Source: Chinchilla lanigera
Lineage: Eukaryota > Chordata > Mammalia > Rodentia > Chinchillidae
Assembly: GCF_000276665.1 (NCBI RefSeq)
Contig: NW_004955476.1
Location: forward strand, 9,464,248 to 9,528,247
Direction: 5' to 3'
Length of the DNA stretch: 64,000 nucleotides
In this document: piece after piece, positions 33,561-44,574 of the stretch
How positions within the stretch are numbered: position 1 is the first letter of the stretch
Layout of the letters: every line of letters starts with the position of its first letter
Position numbers and translations under genes: made by a program
The notes under the pieces: generated by a model
What the model was told of the DNA's origin: nothing
Databases searched by the model: none
The model's input: only the letters and a program-made list of their open reading frames with translations

Positions 33561-34885
33561 ACTGCAGGTGTAGATCACTGGCTGGAGCAAGAAATCGGGT
33601 TCACAGTTTCCATGAACATCACCTGCCTGTTACTTGGTCATCACTGAAAACTGAAGACAGTGCTACTCCTGTTCTGTTCCCCTCCTGTTGTTCTATCTTA
33701 TTTAAAAGCTCACTTTCTAAGACACTCAGTTAAAATAATAGCCCCCCTTTGAAAGGCCAGAGACCTGGAGTAACTGCTGAGACAAGAGCTCGCGTGGCCC
33801 CTCGCCTGCTTCCGGGGTCAGACTCAGCTCACACAGGCAGTGACTCGGTCTCCCTGTGCCCCGTGTCCTCTCCAGGAAAGCAGGGACGAGGCCTCTGTTT
33901 CACATTCCTGGTCAGTCATCAGGACATGTCAGGAAGCCGTGAAGTGCCTGGGCAAAGTCAGCACATTTCAGCTGTTGTTATTTACAGCCGAATGTCTTTT
34001 ACTTTCACGTATTACCTGCCGCTACATACTAGTTTCTCTGTCTCTTCCCATGCTTGAAACTGCAGTTCTCTCCTTCCTTAGCTACTTCCAAGGAAGCACA
34101 TAAATATACGCATCTCCAGCTTTTCATTATTTTCAATTGTATGCTCTTTGCTCCGATTACTAGCTCAATACTTTTCTCAGGGTTCTAAAATCCTATGTCC
34201 TTTTTCTAGTTTTCGTATGTCAGACCATTTCAGATCCCTCCTTTATTTTACAGTCATTTTTATTTAATTGAATTATCACTGGGAAAAGCAGGAAAATATA
34301 AAGCTCTCCTTCTCAACGCACTGATTTTCATCTGTTTGGAAAGCGCAGAAGCCCAAAAGACAACTTCGGGTTCAAGTGATCATTTTGCAAATCCAGTACC
34401 ACAGTTCCTTGGAGAATGAGAGGGAAGTGATCGCTCTAAGTACTTTGCTCAGACAATGAAGGGACAGAGAGGAAAAGAAATTGAAGCTGCACCTGCGGAG
34501 CTAAATTCTGAGCACAAGAGGGGAGCAGTTACAGACCCCTGTGGCCTGAGAGAAAAAGAACCCCCTCCCCAAATTCCTAACACCAGGCAGAACGGCTTCC
34601 CAGGGACCCATGCTCCTGGCAGCCAAGGCGCAGCACAGGGGCCTCGGGTCAGAGCTCCCAGGCCCTCGCCAGTGAAAGGCGGTGAGCAGGGAACAGAAGA
34701 CTGGAACCTACAGTCGCACAGCCCAGACACCCTCACACTGACCACAGCCAGTCGCCAAGCATCCTCCTATCAGAAGAACAGATGCAAACAGTATGTTAAA
34801 GACAATAAATTGAAAAATCACTGTTTCTATCAAGAAAAAAATCCCCTTCCCATCAAAATTCCAGGTGGCAATATGTCATTTAAGA
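33561..34885. other. Non-coding sequence
   Basis: No gene is supported. A 153-codon frame starting at 34456 runs into the B1 at 34886 and has no recognisable domain, so it is treated as a chance frame. Confidence 0.5.
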
Positions 34886-35045
34886 ATATAGCTGGGAGTG
34901 GTGGTGCGTGCCTGTAATCCCAGCACTTGGGAGGCTGAGGCAGGAGGATCGTTGTGTGTTTGAGGCCAGCCTGGGCTACAAAGTGAGCTCAAGGCCAGCC
35001 TGAGCTGCATAGTGAGACCTTGTCTCAAATATACAAAAAAAAAAA
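34886..35045 (+). mobile_element. B1 SINE with internal duplication
   Basis: GCTGGGAGTGGTGGTGCGTGCC, CCCAGCACTTGGGAGGCTGAGG and TGAGGCCAGCCTGGGCTACAAAG are followed by GAGCTCAAGGCCAGCCTGAGCTGC, the internal duplication, then GACCTTGTCTCAAA and an A-tail. Well preserved. Confidence 0.95.
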
Positions 35046-37499
35046 TGTATATAAAATTCCTTTTAATTGAAATAAATACTTATTAATTTTTTCTTTTTTC
35101 ATGCAAGTGACATTTCTAGCTAAAATTATTTAAATTTAGGAGTTCCCTTACAGTTTAGTAGGATAAGAGCATTTCAGTCCATAGAAAGGTCAGCAATTAT
35201 AATTGAGACCATAGTTTATACAGTCATTTTGCGATTTACAACATCAAGCCCAACAAAGTCATAGTAATGATATAATAATAATAATGATAATAAACTTCAT
35301 CCTCCAGTTACGTAAAGAGGATCCCAGGGACAGTCTCTGTCCTTCATCCAGGGATAATTTCCGGTTGATGAGCAAATCACCAGTGTGTCTCCTACTCTAA
35401 TGGTGGAAATGGTGCTCTTCTGCATACACACCACTCACTACTCAGCACTGTACACACTACTGTGCATCCGCCCTCAGACCCACATCTGATGTCTCCTCCT
35501 GCAAAGTGAAAAGGACAGCCCCTGGGTGTGGCTGTGAAGACTTCTGGATTTTGTCTCTGGTGGAGACAGACTGGGCGCTACCTTTACCTAACTGCTATTT
35601 CGGAGAAGTTAGTGAGATTCCCAGACAACAATCAATCCTCAGTGTACTTATACACAGTAACGGGACCCAGGCTTCAACATAATACATGTAAGAGTCTTCT
35701 CTCTTCGTCACATGTGACCTGTTCGACTGTGCTTAGGAGCCAGCGGGCCTCTGAGATATTTCAAGCCTCTGCCGGAAATCCGTGCTGCTGGCAGCTGAAG
35801 GAAGCCATCGAATGTCACCGAGCAATCAGCTGCCTGCCCTACCTCTGAGCAGGAGCCCGAGGATGCTCCTCTCCCAGGCGCCTCAGCAGTGCTACTGCCA
35901 GCTGCCGCGCGTCCCCGAGGGAACCTTCTGGCGAGAAGCGGGTGTCTGAGGGCTCTGGCAGCTGCTTCAGACCAGGGTTGCTGGCACATTTCTGCAGAAT
36001 CTAATAAATGAAATATAGGAATAATGTCGCTAATTTCCACTGAGTGGAAACAGCTGAATTGTGTATGCCCAAATTACAACAGTGCATCTTTCATGGTCCC
36101 TTCTGTCTTCGTACAGCACAAAGTCATGTGCTCATGGCAGAACAAAAGCAGGCAGCACTGAAAGAAAGCTGGCATGTGATTGTGTATGTAGTAAACTGCT
36201 CATGTAAGCATGGATGATATTTATATGTGTAAGCATAAACGTGTGCATGGATGGTAGACTATGTGTGTGGTCTTAGGCAATCAGTAACATTAAGGTGGGA
36301 GTTTGCACTTGGCTCCTGAAGACAGTATAAATACTGTTTGTCTTTCAAAACACATGTTAGAGTTCTGTTTTTGTCCTACCTCTGGCTAGTACGAGGACCT
36401 TGTCTTCTGAGTCCCTGCTGTGCTCGATGGGCTATTGTCTGGCTCCATGGTTGGTGTGATATTCGCTCTGGGTCTCATGAACCTATGCAGTGAGCTCCAG
36501 ATGAATCAAAACATGCCGAGAAAAAACAGCAGCCCCAACCAGGTAAGTCATCACCAGCTATTCATCCACCAGGAAGAGGGGGAGTGTGCATTAGATGAGT
36601 AGTAAAAATATCTAGGTAATGAATTTAGCTTGTTACTGTTGGTTTCAGATCAGTCAACCCAAATCACATCAGGGTTAAGCTTTCCAGGTGTTTATTCTGC
36701 TACAGGTGGGCAAACTGTCTTTACCTTTAGGTAGACAGGATTCAGACACCAAAATGATCTTCTGCATTAATAATAGTAGTAGCATTTGTTGTTTCTATTT
36801 TCAAGGTACTATTGTAAACATAATACATATGTGAACAAAGTAGTACACTTGGGAGTTTGCCATTCTGCCCTAGAAGAAGACATGAAACGCATGAATCCCA
36901 GCTTACAGAGATGAGTTAGGGACCTGAGGAAGGTCCGACGCAGAGCACTGAGCACGTCCTTGCATGTGGAATAGGGTAGGACCAGGTAGATGTCTATCAT
37001 TAATGATTTACTAAGTCGCAACAACAGCAACAAATATTTTTGATGCCCAAATGTAAATGAATCACATGCGGAGCACAGCAGTCGTGGGACGTCTCTCAGC
37101 CACCTGCTGCTGGTCCTCACTGGGGGTCCCCTGGCCACTCCTGGCCCGGGGGACCTGCACACAGCCCACACGGGGGCAAGTCACTACCCCAAGAGCCTGT
37201 TGTCCACTCCAGTGACAACTGTAGTCCTTGCAAGCAGGGGACCAGCGAGGATGGGCGAAGCAGCACCGAGACAGGGGATGGGGAGGCTGAGGCAGGGGAG
37301 GGGTGCGAGGGCTACGGAGTCCTGGTTGTTCTAAGCTCAGCTTCACTGTGAAGCTGTAGATGCTCTAAAAGTTGTCTACTTTGGAAGAATGCAAGCACAA
37401 GTGGAGAATCAAAAATGAATAACATTATATCACTAAATTGTTTTACAGTGCAAACTAACATCAAGAGAGTGAAAAGACAACCTGCAGGGAGAGAATCTT
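35046..37499. other. Mostly unique non-coding sequence
   Basis: There is a short ATA/ATG run at about 35270-35295. A GC-richer, CpG-containing patch lies at 35760-35960. A possible exon-like feature with a consensus splice donor lies at 36389-36544 (annotated separately). No complete gene is supported. Confidence 0.45.
36389..36544 (+). other. Exon-like segment with splice acceptor- and donor-like ends
   Basis: A pyrimidine-rich tract ending GTCCTACCTCTGGCTAG precedes the segment, and CCAACCAG|GTAAGTCA follows it, a near-perfect donor. The + strand frame from 36420 is open through the donor, but upstream of that ATG every frame meets a stop between acceptor and donor. As a coding exon it would therefore need to be a first exon or use an internal acceptor. 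It could be an exon of a non-coding transcript, or chance. Confidence 0.2.
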
Positions 37500-38240
37500 T
37501 ACAAATCACATGTGTGGTAACGCATGTGTACCCAGAGCATATAAAGCACTCTTACACTCAACTATATAAGGAAAAACAGCACAGTTAAAACGTGAGCAAA
37601 AGATTTTCCCAGACACTTTTTCCAATGAAGATATTCAAATGGCTGGCGAGCACATGGAAAGACATTCAACATCACTCGTCATTAGGGAAATGCAAATCAA
37701 AACCTTAATGAGATAACGCATCACACCCACCAGGCTAGCCATAATCAAAGTGACAGAGGAGAACGAGAACTGGCAAGGGTGTGGAGAAGTTAGGGTCTTC
37801 ATGTGTTCATAGTCGGAATGTAAAATGGCAGAGCCATTTGTTTGGAAAACGCTTGGCTGTTTCTCAGAATGTGCGGTGTACAGTCATCATACTATCCCGC
37901 AGCTGCGGTTTTTATACAGTCATAAGACCTAAAGACATACGAGTGCACACTCACTGCTACACCAGAGTGATCCGCAGAAGACAACGGGCAGAAGCAAGTA
38001 AAATGCCCCTGAACTGACAAGTGGAAACGTGACTATAATATTTCCAACACTGGGATATATGTGGCACCAAAACCAGATCACTAGTGCATGCCCCAGTCTG
38101 GAAGAACTCGGGGAACATGTTAAAGGGGAAGTGTCAGTCACAATAGACCACATATTGCATGACTCTCTCTGCATGAAATATCCAGCACACTCAAACTACA
38201 CAGGGCCAGGGTGGCGGAATCTGGGAGCATGAAAATTTAC
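37500..38240 (+). mobile_element. Old L1 ORF2 3' fragment
   Basis: TTTCCCAGACACTTTTTCC, AATGAAGATATTCAAATGGC, GACATTCAACATCACTCGTCATTAGGG, AAATGCAAATCAAAACC, GATAACGCATCACACCCACC and TTGTTTGGAAAACGCTTGGC follow the L1 ORF2 C-terminal region in order. It is interrupted by stops and has a degraded 3' end. Confidence 0.85.
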
Positions 38241-38716
38241 TTAGGATTAAGTTGTGGCTTTTACAGTCCTTACGTTAAAGTAAATGCAGCCATCAGCTCC
38301 AAACATTCACTTCTGAGATTCATCTCTTTTGTGCCTGTAATGAAAACGTCATTTGGGGGTGGGCACTTCCTCTCCACCCAGAAGTACAGCAGTCCTTTCA
38401 AATGCAACGACCCTTTTCCGTGAAGTGAGGATGGCCGCACTCCGCCGATGCTCACCGCCGTCCCATCCGCTAAAGCCCTCCCTGGTTCTGGCTACTGCTG
38501 TAGCAAGAGTGTGTATGTTTATTGCCAGTAGCCACAGTAATTAAGCGTTAGAGGAGAAATGTAATCAATAGGCTATTATAGGAATTTCTAGTCCCAAAAA
38601 CATCCTTCATGAGACAGACACTGAGGCGCTTATGTGTGAGGATTACGGGAGTGCAACAGAAAAAGACCCCAGGGGAAGGGAGCCTCACCCAGCCGTTTCC
38701 AGAATGGGCTGAGCAT
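38241..38716. other. Non-coding sequence
   Basis: No gene or clear repeat is recognised between the L1 fragment and the repeat pair that follows. Confidence 0.4.
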
Positions 38717-39020
38717 CTTTGTAGGGAATATCGTATTTACTAAGCAAGTCTAAGTCAGAAAGAATGGACAAGAAAGAAAAGAATGGAAGGCAAAAATGGG
38801 CACAAAACTCTCTAAATAAAGAGGAAAAGGGGCTGAAAGGAGGGGAGGGGAATGGGGAAAAAAGAAGCAAGATATACCGTAACAGGTACAAGTTCCCAAT
38901 GACTAATCACTCTGTATATCTAAAATGTACCAAAAAACAAGAAGAAGAAAAAAAAAAGAAATAGGCAGAGAAGCTTTGTAGGGAATATCATATTTCCTGA
39001 GCTAATTCTAAGTAAGAAAA
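38717..39020 (+). repeat. Direct repeat pair flanking a purine-rich segment
   Basis: CTTTGTAGGGAATATC starts both copies (38717 and 38974), followed by GTATTTACTAAGC or ATATTTCCTGAGC and CTAAGTCAG or CTAAGTAAG, about 45 bp each. Between them is a G-rich purine segment (AGGGGAGGGGAATGGGG) ending in an A-rich tail. The middle may be the 3' UTR of an L1; this is not proven. Confidence 0.55.
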
Positions 39021-40395
39021 AAAAAAAAAATCCCTAAAACATGATGAGGCTAATCATGCCTAAGTTAACTAATCATGTATTCATTAATATTTGGAAACCT
39101 CACAAAGGTATGACAAACTGAATTAAATTAAGTGTAACAAGATGTTAAACAAGACTTTTCCTGCTGCCTTGGAGTTTTGACAGAAGCATCAAAGGTTGAG
39201 AACACGAGGTGTCAGGCGGTGCGCTGCTCCACAGCCCAGTGCCGCAGAGCGGGCACTGCTTGGGGAGGGGCGGTCCCGCGCGGCTCAGCGCTCGCCAGTC
39301 CCCACCGCAGTCCGCGTGAGGAAGGTGAAGGTGGGGCTAGCAGGGAAGACAGGAGAGTGAAGAGGATAACCAGGGAGGGGAAAGGGACTGAAAGGGGTCA
39401 GAGAGGGCAGCGAAGGGTGAAGGTGATCGAACGCGTTAAGTGCGTGTATTAAAATGGCACCATGAAACCCATTATTGGGCACAACTAAGAGTTCTCCTAA
39501 AAAGAGGCTGTGAACGGTCAGGTTGAAAGGGGTGCTTGACAGCACCGTGCCATTCCAGACCCAGGCCTCAGACTTGGTTCTGCAGGGGTGGCCCCCAGGA
39601 AGCTGTGTCGACAGCGGTCGCAAGTGAATCTAGTGAGAACTCAGGGGAGCTCAGGAGCTGGTCTCCCATGGACCAGACTCTGGGAAACAGCAGACCAGAA
39701 TGATGAAAGCAGTGAGGAAGGAAAGATGAGCTGTCGAACGTTAGGAACTCAGAACCACAGCGATCCCGTCCCCAAGCTCCCAGGCTGCCGGGGTGATGGC
39801 CGTGTTCTGTGTCGTGTTGCGGTGACTGTTGGTGGGCTTTCTGTCACCAGAAACGTCTGCCCACAATCAGAAGCCCTGGAACTTCTGCCTATCCACCCCT
39901 CTGGGAAGGGAAGGAAGGGAGAGCTAGACACTGGGTCACTAATCAACTGTGCCTTTGTAAAACCTTAAAGTGCAGGGCGTGGACCTGGGCCAGGTTTGCA
40001 AGCACCCATAGGCAGAGGGTGATGTACCAGCTCCACAGTGACAGAAGCTTCCGCATTTTGGACCTCATGCTGGGAGCCCCTTCCTCTGATGACCCAAGTG
40101 CCCAAGATGTCCTTGTCATACTTCTTGTAATACACCAACTGACTCAGGGAAGGGCATCCTTGGCTCTTGTGAGCCACACTAATAAAGCTGGAGAGGGGTG
40201 TGAGAACCTCGACTGACAGCCAGCCAGCAACCCAGACTGAGGAGGAGCTGTCCTGCAGGAGGGAGACCCTCACTTTCAGAGTTAGTGCCAACTTCAACAA
40301 GACCAGGCAGCCCTCAGTGGAATTGCTGTCCCACCTCCACCATGATGTCCTCAGAGGACTGGAGAAATTTTTGGTGTGAAAAAAAAAAAAAAAAT
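39021..40395. other. Unidentified GC-richer segment ending in a poly-A
   Basis: The segment is richer in G and C than its neighbours and stops at a run of about 16 A (40380-40395). This could be the tail of a + strand processed retrocopy. A + strand frame ends at a TGA directly before the A run, while a 146-codon minus-strand frame covers the same DNA. No protein family is recognised in either, and no target-site duplication was found. It may be an old retrocopy, an unknown repeat, or unique DNA. Confidence 0.3.
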
Positions 40396-40554
40396 ACCTA
40401 CACATCTAGTGTTGGAAGTGAAATACAGAGAGAAACAATTTTCTTCCTGTACAAAAACAAACAAAGAACACACTTGGTGACCAGATAATTGGGGAGATTG
40501 GAGTAAATCCCAGCAAATTTCGTTAGTATAAGAAAACGATTCTGTTTCTGTCAT

Positions 40555-40627
40555 TACGGTGTGGGGATGGAGCCCAGGCCCTCACACAGGCAGGTAAGAG
40601 CTCTAGCCCTCAGCTACACCCGACCTA
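40555..40627 (-). mobile_element. ID SINE fragment, minus strand
   Basis: GGTGTGGGGATGGAGCCCAGG, CAGGTAAGAGCTCTAGCCCTCAGCTACACCCGACC matches the reverse complement of an ID element without its tail. Confidence 0.75.
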
Positions 40628-41069
40628 GAAAGTGAAATTAAACAGCAGAGAGGGGATCCAAGACGCAAGCGAATATGAATACTGTGAATGTTTATGTAAA
40701 TTTTTAATAAAATACCATTCAAGGCGCAACCGATTCCTAAGCTGAGCATCTCGGCCTCAGACTTTACACAGGTCAAACCGTGGCTCACACGCAGCCCCGT
40801 GTGGGGCGGTGGAGATCGGAGGAGGCCGTCTTCACAGGGCTCTAGATCACAGTGCGGGCACCAGTAGGGGGAAAGAGCAGCACCCTCTTTTTTGATAGAT
40901 AAATAACAGTACCTCATGCACTCTGGGCCACAACTAAAATTAGGGTTGCGACAGTGACAGGTGGCCCGAGGAGCAGCACGCAGGCTGTGAGAACGCGAGC
41001 CGATCGGGAGCTGCCCTGGCCTGGTGCCTAGGTGACAGAGGGAGGCCTGGAGAGGGAAATGATCAGGGA

Positions 41070-41127
41070 AACCGCAACAAGAGGCAGGTGGGAGCTACAA
41101 CCACAGCAAGAGCCAGGTAGGAGCTAG
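41070..41127 (+). repeat. 29-bp tandem duplication
   Basis: Two 29-bp units (41070-41098 and 41099-41127) share the pattern AACC-CA-CAAGAG-CAGGT-GGAGCTA with five differences. A third AACC begins at 41128. Confidence 0.85.
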
Positions 41128-41360
41128 AACCTATAGAGCCTGACTTCCAGCCCCAAACCTTCTCAACTGACTGGAAAAGTACAGCAAGTTACTTGGTACA
41201 GCTTGAAGACTGAAAATGTATCCACACATTCACGGATAATAATTTAACACTAATACATATTCACATGGCCATAACTATTTTAATATAATTATGTTGAAAT
41301 AATCACCAAATACTTTCACAGTATAACAGTTTCTCCTGAATTAATAAGAAAGTTCATATT

Positions 41361-41493
41361 TCTTTTTTTTTTTTCTTCTTCTAATTTTAAGATAGAGGCT
41401 TGCTAAGTAGCCCAGGCTGGGAGAAGCTTGTAATTCTCCTGCCTCAGCTTTCCAGAGTACTGAGAAGATAAGCATGGGCCGCTATGCCTGGCT
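41361..41493 (-). mobile_element. B1 SINE, minus strand
   Basis: A T-rich tail is followed by GAGGCTTGCTAAGTAGCCC, AGGCTGGGAGAAGCTTG, CTCCTGCCTCAGCTTTCCAG and CGCTATGCCTGGCT. This is a diverged B1 in reverse complement. Confidence 0.85.
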
Positions 41494-41523
41494 GAAGGTT
41501 CACAGCTCAACAACTGACTGAAG

Positions 41524-41893
41524 AGATAGATAGAGAGATGACAGATAGACAGATAGACAGACAGACAGATAGATGATAGATAATGATAGATATATAGATA
41601 ATGATAGATGCTAGATATATGATAGATGATAGATTGATAGATGTATGATTGATAGATCGATAGATGATAGAGAATGATTGATAGATAATGCTAGATGATA
41701 GATATAAGTAGACAATAGATGATGATAGATTGATAGATATATATAAATAGATAATAAATAAATGATAGATGATAGATAGATAATAGATGATAGGTAGATG
41801 ATAGATATATACATAGATACATAGATAGAGAGATAGATAGATGACAGATAGATAGATATAGATAGATGATAGATAGATAGACAGAGAGATAGA
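41524..41893. repeat. (GATA)n-type microsatellite, about 370 bp
   Basis: AGATAGATAGATG, GACAGACAGACAG, TAGATGATAG and TAATGATAG variants are mixed over some 370 bp. Opposite-strand frames rich in Ile, Ser, Tyr and Leu are artefacts of this. Confidence 0.95.
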
Positions 41894-42014
41894 TCATTTG
41901 AAGGCCACCAATCCCAGGTGCAGGACTACATGGCACAAAACATCAAAAGCACAATTGCTGTGATGCTCTAAAGGAAAATGTTGGGGCGTGACGAGGTTCA
42001 CACATCCTGATGAT

Positions 42015-42110
42015 ATGTTACTCTCATGTTCCCATTTTACAGATGAGGAAACTGAGGGCTGCCTGCCCTGGGCAGTTTGTGTCCTGTACCTCCACTGAGG
42101 ATGCACTCCT
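42015..42110 (-). mobile_element. MIR SINE fragment, minus strand
   Basis: CCCATTTTACAGATGAGGAAACTGAGGG is the conserved reverse-complement core of MIR. Confidence 0.7.
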
Positions 42111-42782
42111 GTACATGTCTATTGAGATGATCTAGATATCACCATAACACTTGGCTATAGATCCTATTGGGAATTCATCAAACATATGTGTATATGCATC
42201 CTTTGAAATAGTCTATTTCCCATCTAGCAGAGCTCAGGGGGTCTGGGGAGACCCCACAGGCACACGCCCTTCATTTGACTCCAAGGAGGGGCGCTACCAT
42301 GCGTCGCAAATCCATTTCCACAGACACCTCCAATGCCTCTGGTGTCTACCAACGTTATCTGGGTCACAAGTAGAATCCACAGAGCAGAAGGAATAGGGAC
42401 TTTCCCCTCGTGATTCCCAACAGCAGAGATAAGAACCTACATTCAGCAACCCACCCAGCTGTGCAGTTACACACGCAGAACGTTCTCTCTGATGCTGACA
42501 TTTCTATTGACGTTGTCTGCATGTATGAATGTTACTTCTGTCTGCTGCTATTATTACACAACCTCACTCATTGGCCGCGCCGGAAAAGACCCGTAAAGCA
42601 GCAGGCAGCTCTCATCTGTTAGCCAGTTCTCACTCCATTTTCACCAAGATCTAAGTGGCAGGGAAAAGGCAGATTCATAAAAACCACAACTTAAAGAGTG
42701 AAAGAGTAACATCGAAATAAGGAAGCCAGGAGAGACTGCTTTAAATTGGACAGGGTCCCGTGACAGTCTGGAATCTCCTTCG

Positions 42783-42826
42783 TGGGTCATCTTTTTTTTG
42801 TTTTGCTCCAGCCCTGGGTCATCTTT
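42783..42826 (-). mobile_element. 20-bp ID SINE stub with 12-bp target-site duplications
   Basis: TGGGTCATCTTT occurs at 42783-42794 and 42815-42826, a perfect 12-bp direct repeat. The 20 bp between them, read on the minus strand, is GGGCTGGAGC followed by AAAACAAAAA. The first half equals the start of an ID element and the second half its A-rich tail. The rest of the SINE body is absent. Confidence 0.65.
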
Positions 42827-44026
42827 AAGACAGAAAGTTCAGCGCTGTATTTGTGCTGCTTACGAAGTCTGCAGCCTAAGGACAGGGGGAAACAGCACTC
42901 CCCCTGCAGTTCCACCAGTCCGTGGATTTTACACGGAGGACTTGCAAATTCTGAAGTCTTCGTGACCACACAGGGGACGGAAATGCAGGACCTGACTAGA
43001 ATTCGTGCGAACGCTGCCACGGGGAAATGGCAGGGAGTGTCGCCAGCCAGAGTACAGGTGTCCTGCCTCCACCCTCAGCCCTGCCGGACTGGGGTCAGGA
43101 CAGAATACACGGCCAGGGCTGCCCGTTCTGCCGACTTCCTGAAGAAAATCCAGAAGTAATTTTTATGTGTGAAAGCACCCTATCTCTCTGGCTTCACCAC
43201 CCAAGAACTGTGTAAGGATGTGCAGACCGAACAAAATGTACAGGGCACTCATTTTTCACCCCTGATCTAACCTCTCTCTGTATTACCTTCATTACTGCTT
43301 TTAATTTTACACCGAAGACCTGACCCTGCAAACCCGCATTCCTCACACGGCTTCAAAGCAAACCAGCACCAAGATGTGGGGGTGGCCTGAAAAATAACTT
43401 TGCTCTAACGGACTTACCTGAAAAGATGCTCAAAATACCTCCTGCAAAGAAGCATCTTTTTATGATGTTTGAGACTGTTCAGGTCACTTGGTAATGACAC
43501 TGTTGGTTTGCCTTTCACCCACGGATGCACAAGACAGAAAAAAAATGGAAGAAAAAAATCTGTGCAAGGCCCTGCTGTACTGAAGAAGAATAGGATGATC
43601 GGCACTGAAGAAGACGTCACTGAGCTAATGAGGCGTGGTGTGTTTACAGTACTCCTTGTGAGTTGTCAGGTTGCTACTTTAAGTGCTAGTTCTATTATTT
43701 TTAGCATATAAAAGGCTATGTCTTGATTCATAGCTTTTGTTAAAATCATATTACTTAGGGGAAGAGGGAAAATTTTGTATCTAGAAGTAGCTGTCACGAG
43801 GTTATTTACTGCTATTTCTAATGAAGTATGGTTACCTTGAAAGAATAAATCAGACAAGTAGTTGAGAGTCTCAGGAAAAGATAAGTGTATTGGAAAGTAT
43901 ATGCCCAGCGGTAAGGTAAGTTCTACAAACTTTGTCCTTACTGCACTTTAAAAACTGAAGTGTAATTTCACAATGACAACCTTGAGTTTCCAAATGTTCT
44001 GCTACTTTGCCTCCACCTTGCAATGG

Positions 44027-44027
<1 letters not shown>
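42827..44027. other. Non-coding sequence
   Basis: No gene is supported. A 125-codon frame at 42782-43159 starts inside the SINE stub and has no known domain. Confidence 0.45.

Positions 44028-44066
<39 letters not shown>
44028..44066. repeat. (TC)n microsatellite
   Basis: About 19 uninterrupted TC units. It is probably length-variable between individuals. Confidence 0.95.
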
Positions 44067-44069
<3 letters not shown>

Positions 44070-44574
44070 AAGATAAGTTTCATTAATACAAAGCCAAATA
44101 ATCTTTACTGGTGTAGGGATCCTCCTTCCTTCCCACCTGTTCACTTCTCTCCCACCTTCCTTCCCTCTTTTTCTTCCTTCTTTTCTAGATTTAACAAATT
44201 TATTTCTTGAAAATAGAGACATTCAACGTTAAAATTACTACATTTTAAATATCAGCACCCTATCCTTGCACAGGTTCTCTCTGTGGCATCAAGGACGCTG
44301 AGCCTTTGGCATGAGCCCTGCTCAACTCTAGGACCATACTAGTCAGTGTAGGAAAGAGATCTCAGGGCTCAGGCCAAGTGGCTGCACTGCTTTCATTGTG
44401 TCCGGGGGGACCCAGAGCTGACGAGCGTGACCACCAAGCTGCATGCTCCCAGCACCTGCACCGCCACCTTGGCCACTACCCACGCTCCCACTGAGAAAGG
44501 CTTTCTCCTGCCATCTCTGTCTAAAGTAACCACTCATCCACGCCCTACTCATCATTTTTAGTTTTGGGGGTTTT

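Noticed and set aside
33749..34103. Pair of overlapping 87-102 codon frames as exons
   Set aside because: No splice signals at fitting places and no recognisable protein motif.
34456..34917. 153-codon + frame as a gene
   Set aside because: It ends inside a B1 SINE and has no recognised domain, start context or splice sites that set it apart.
41611..41936. Ile/Tyr/Ser-rich minus-strand frames
   Set aside because: Translations of the GATA microsatellite.
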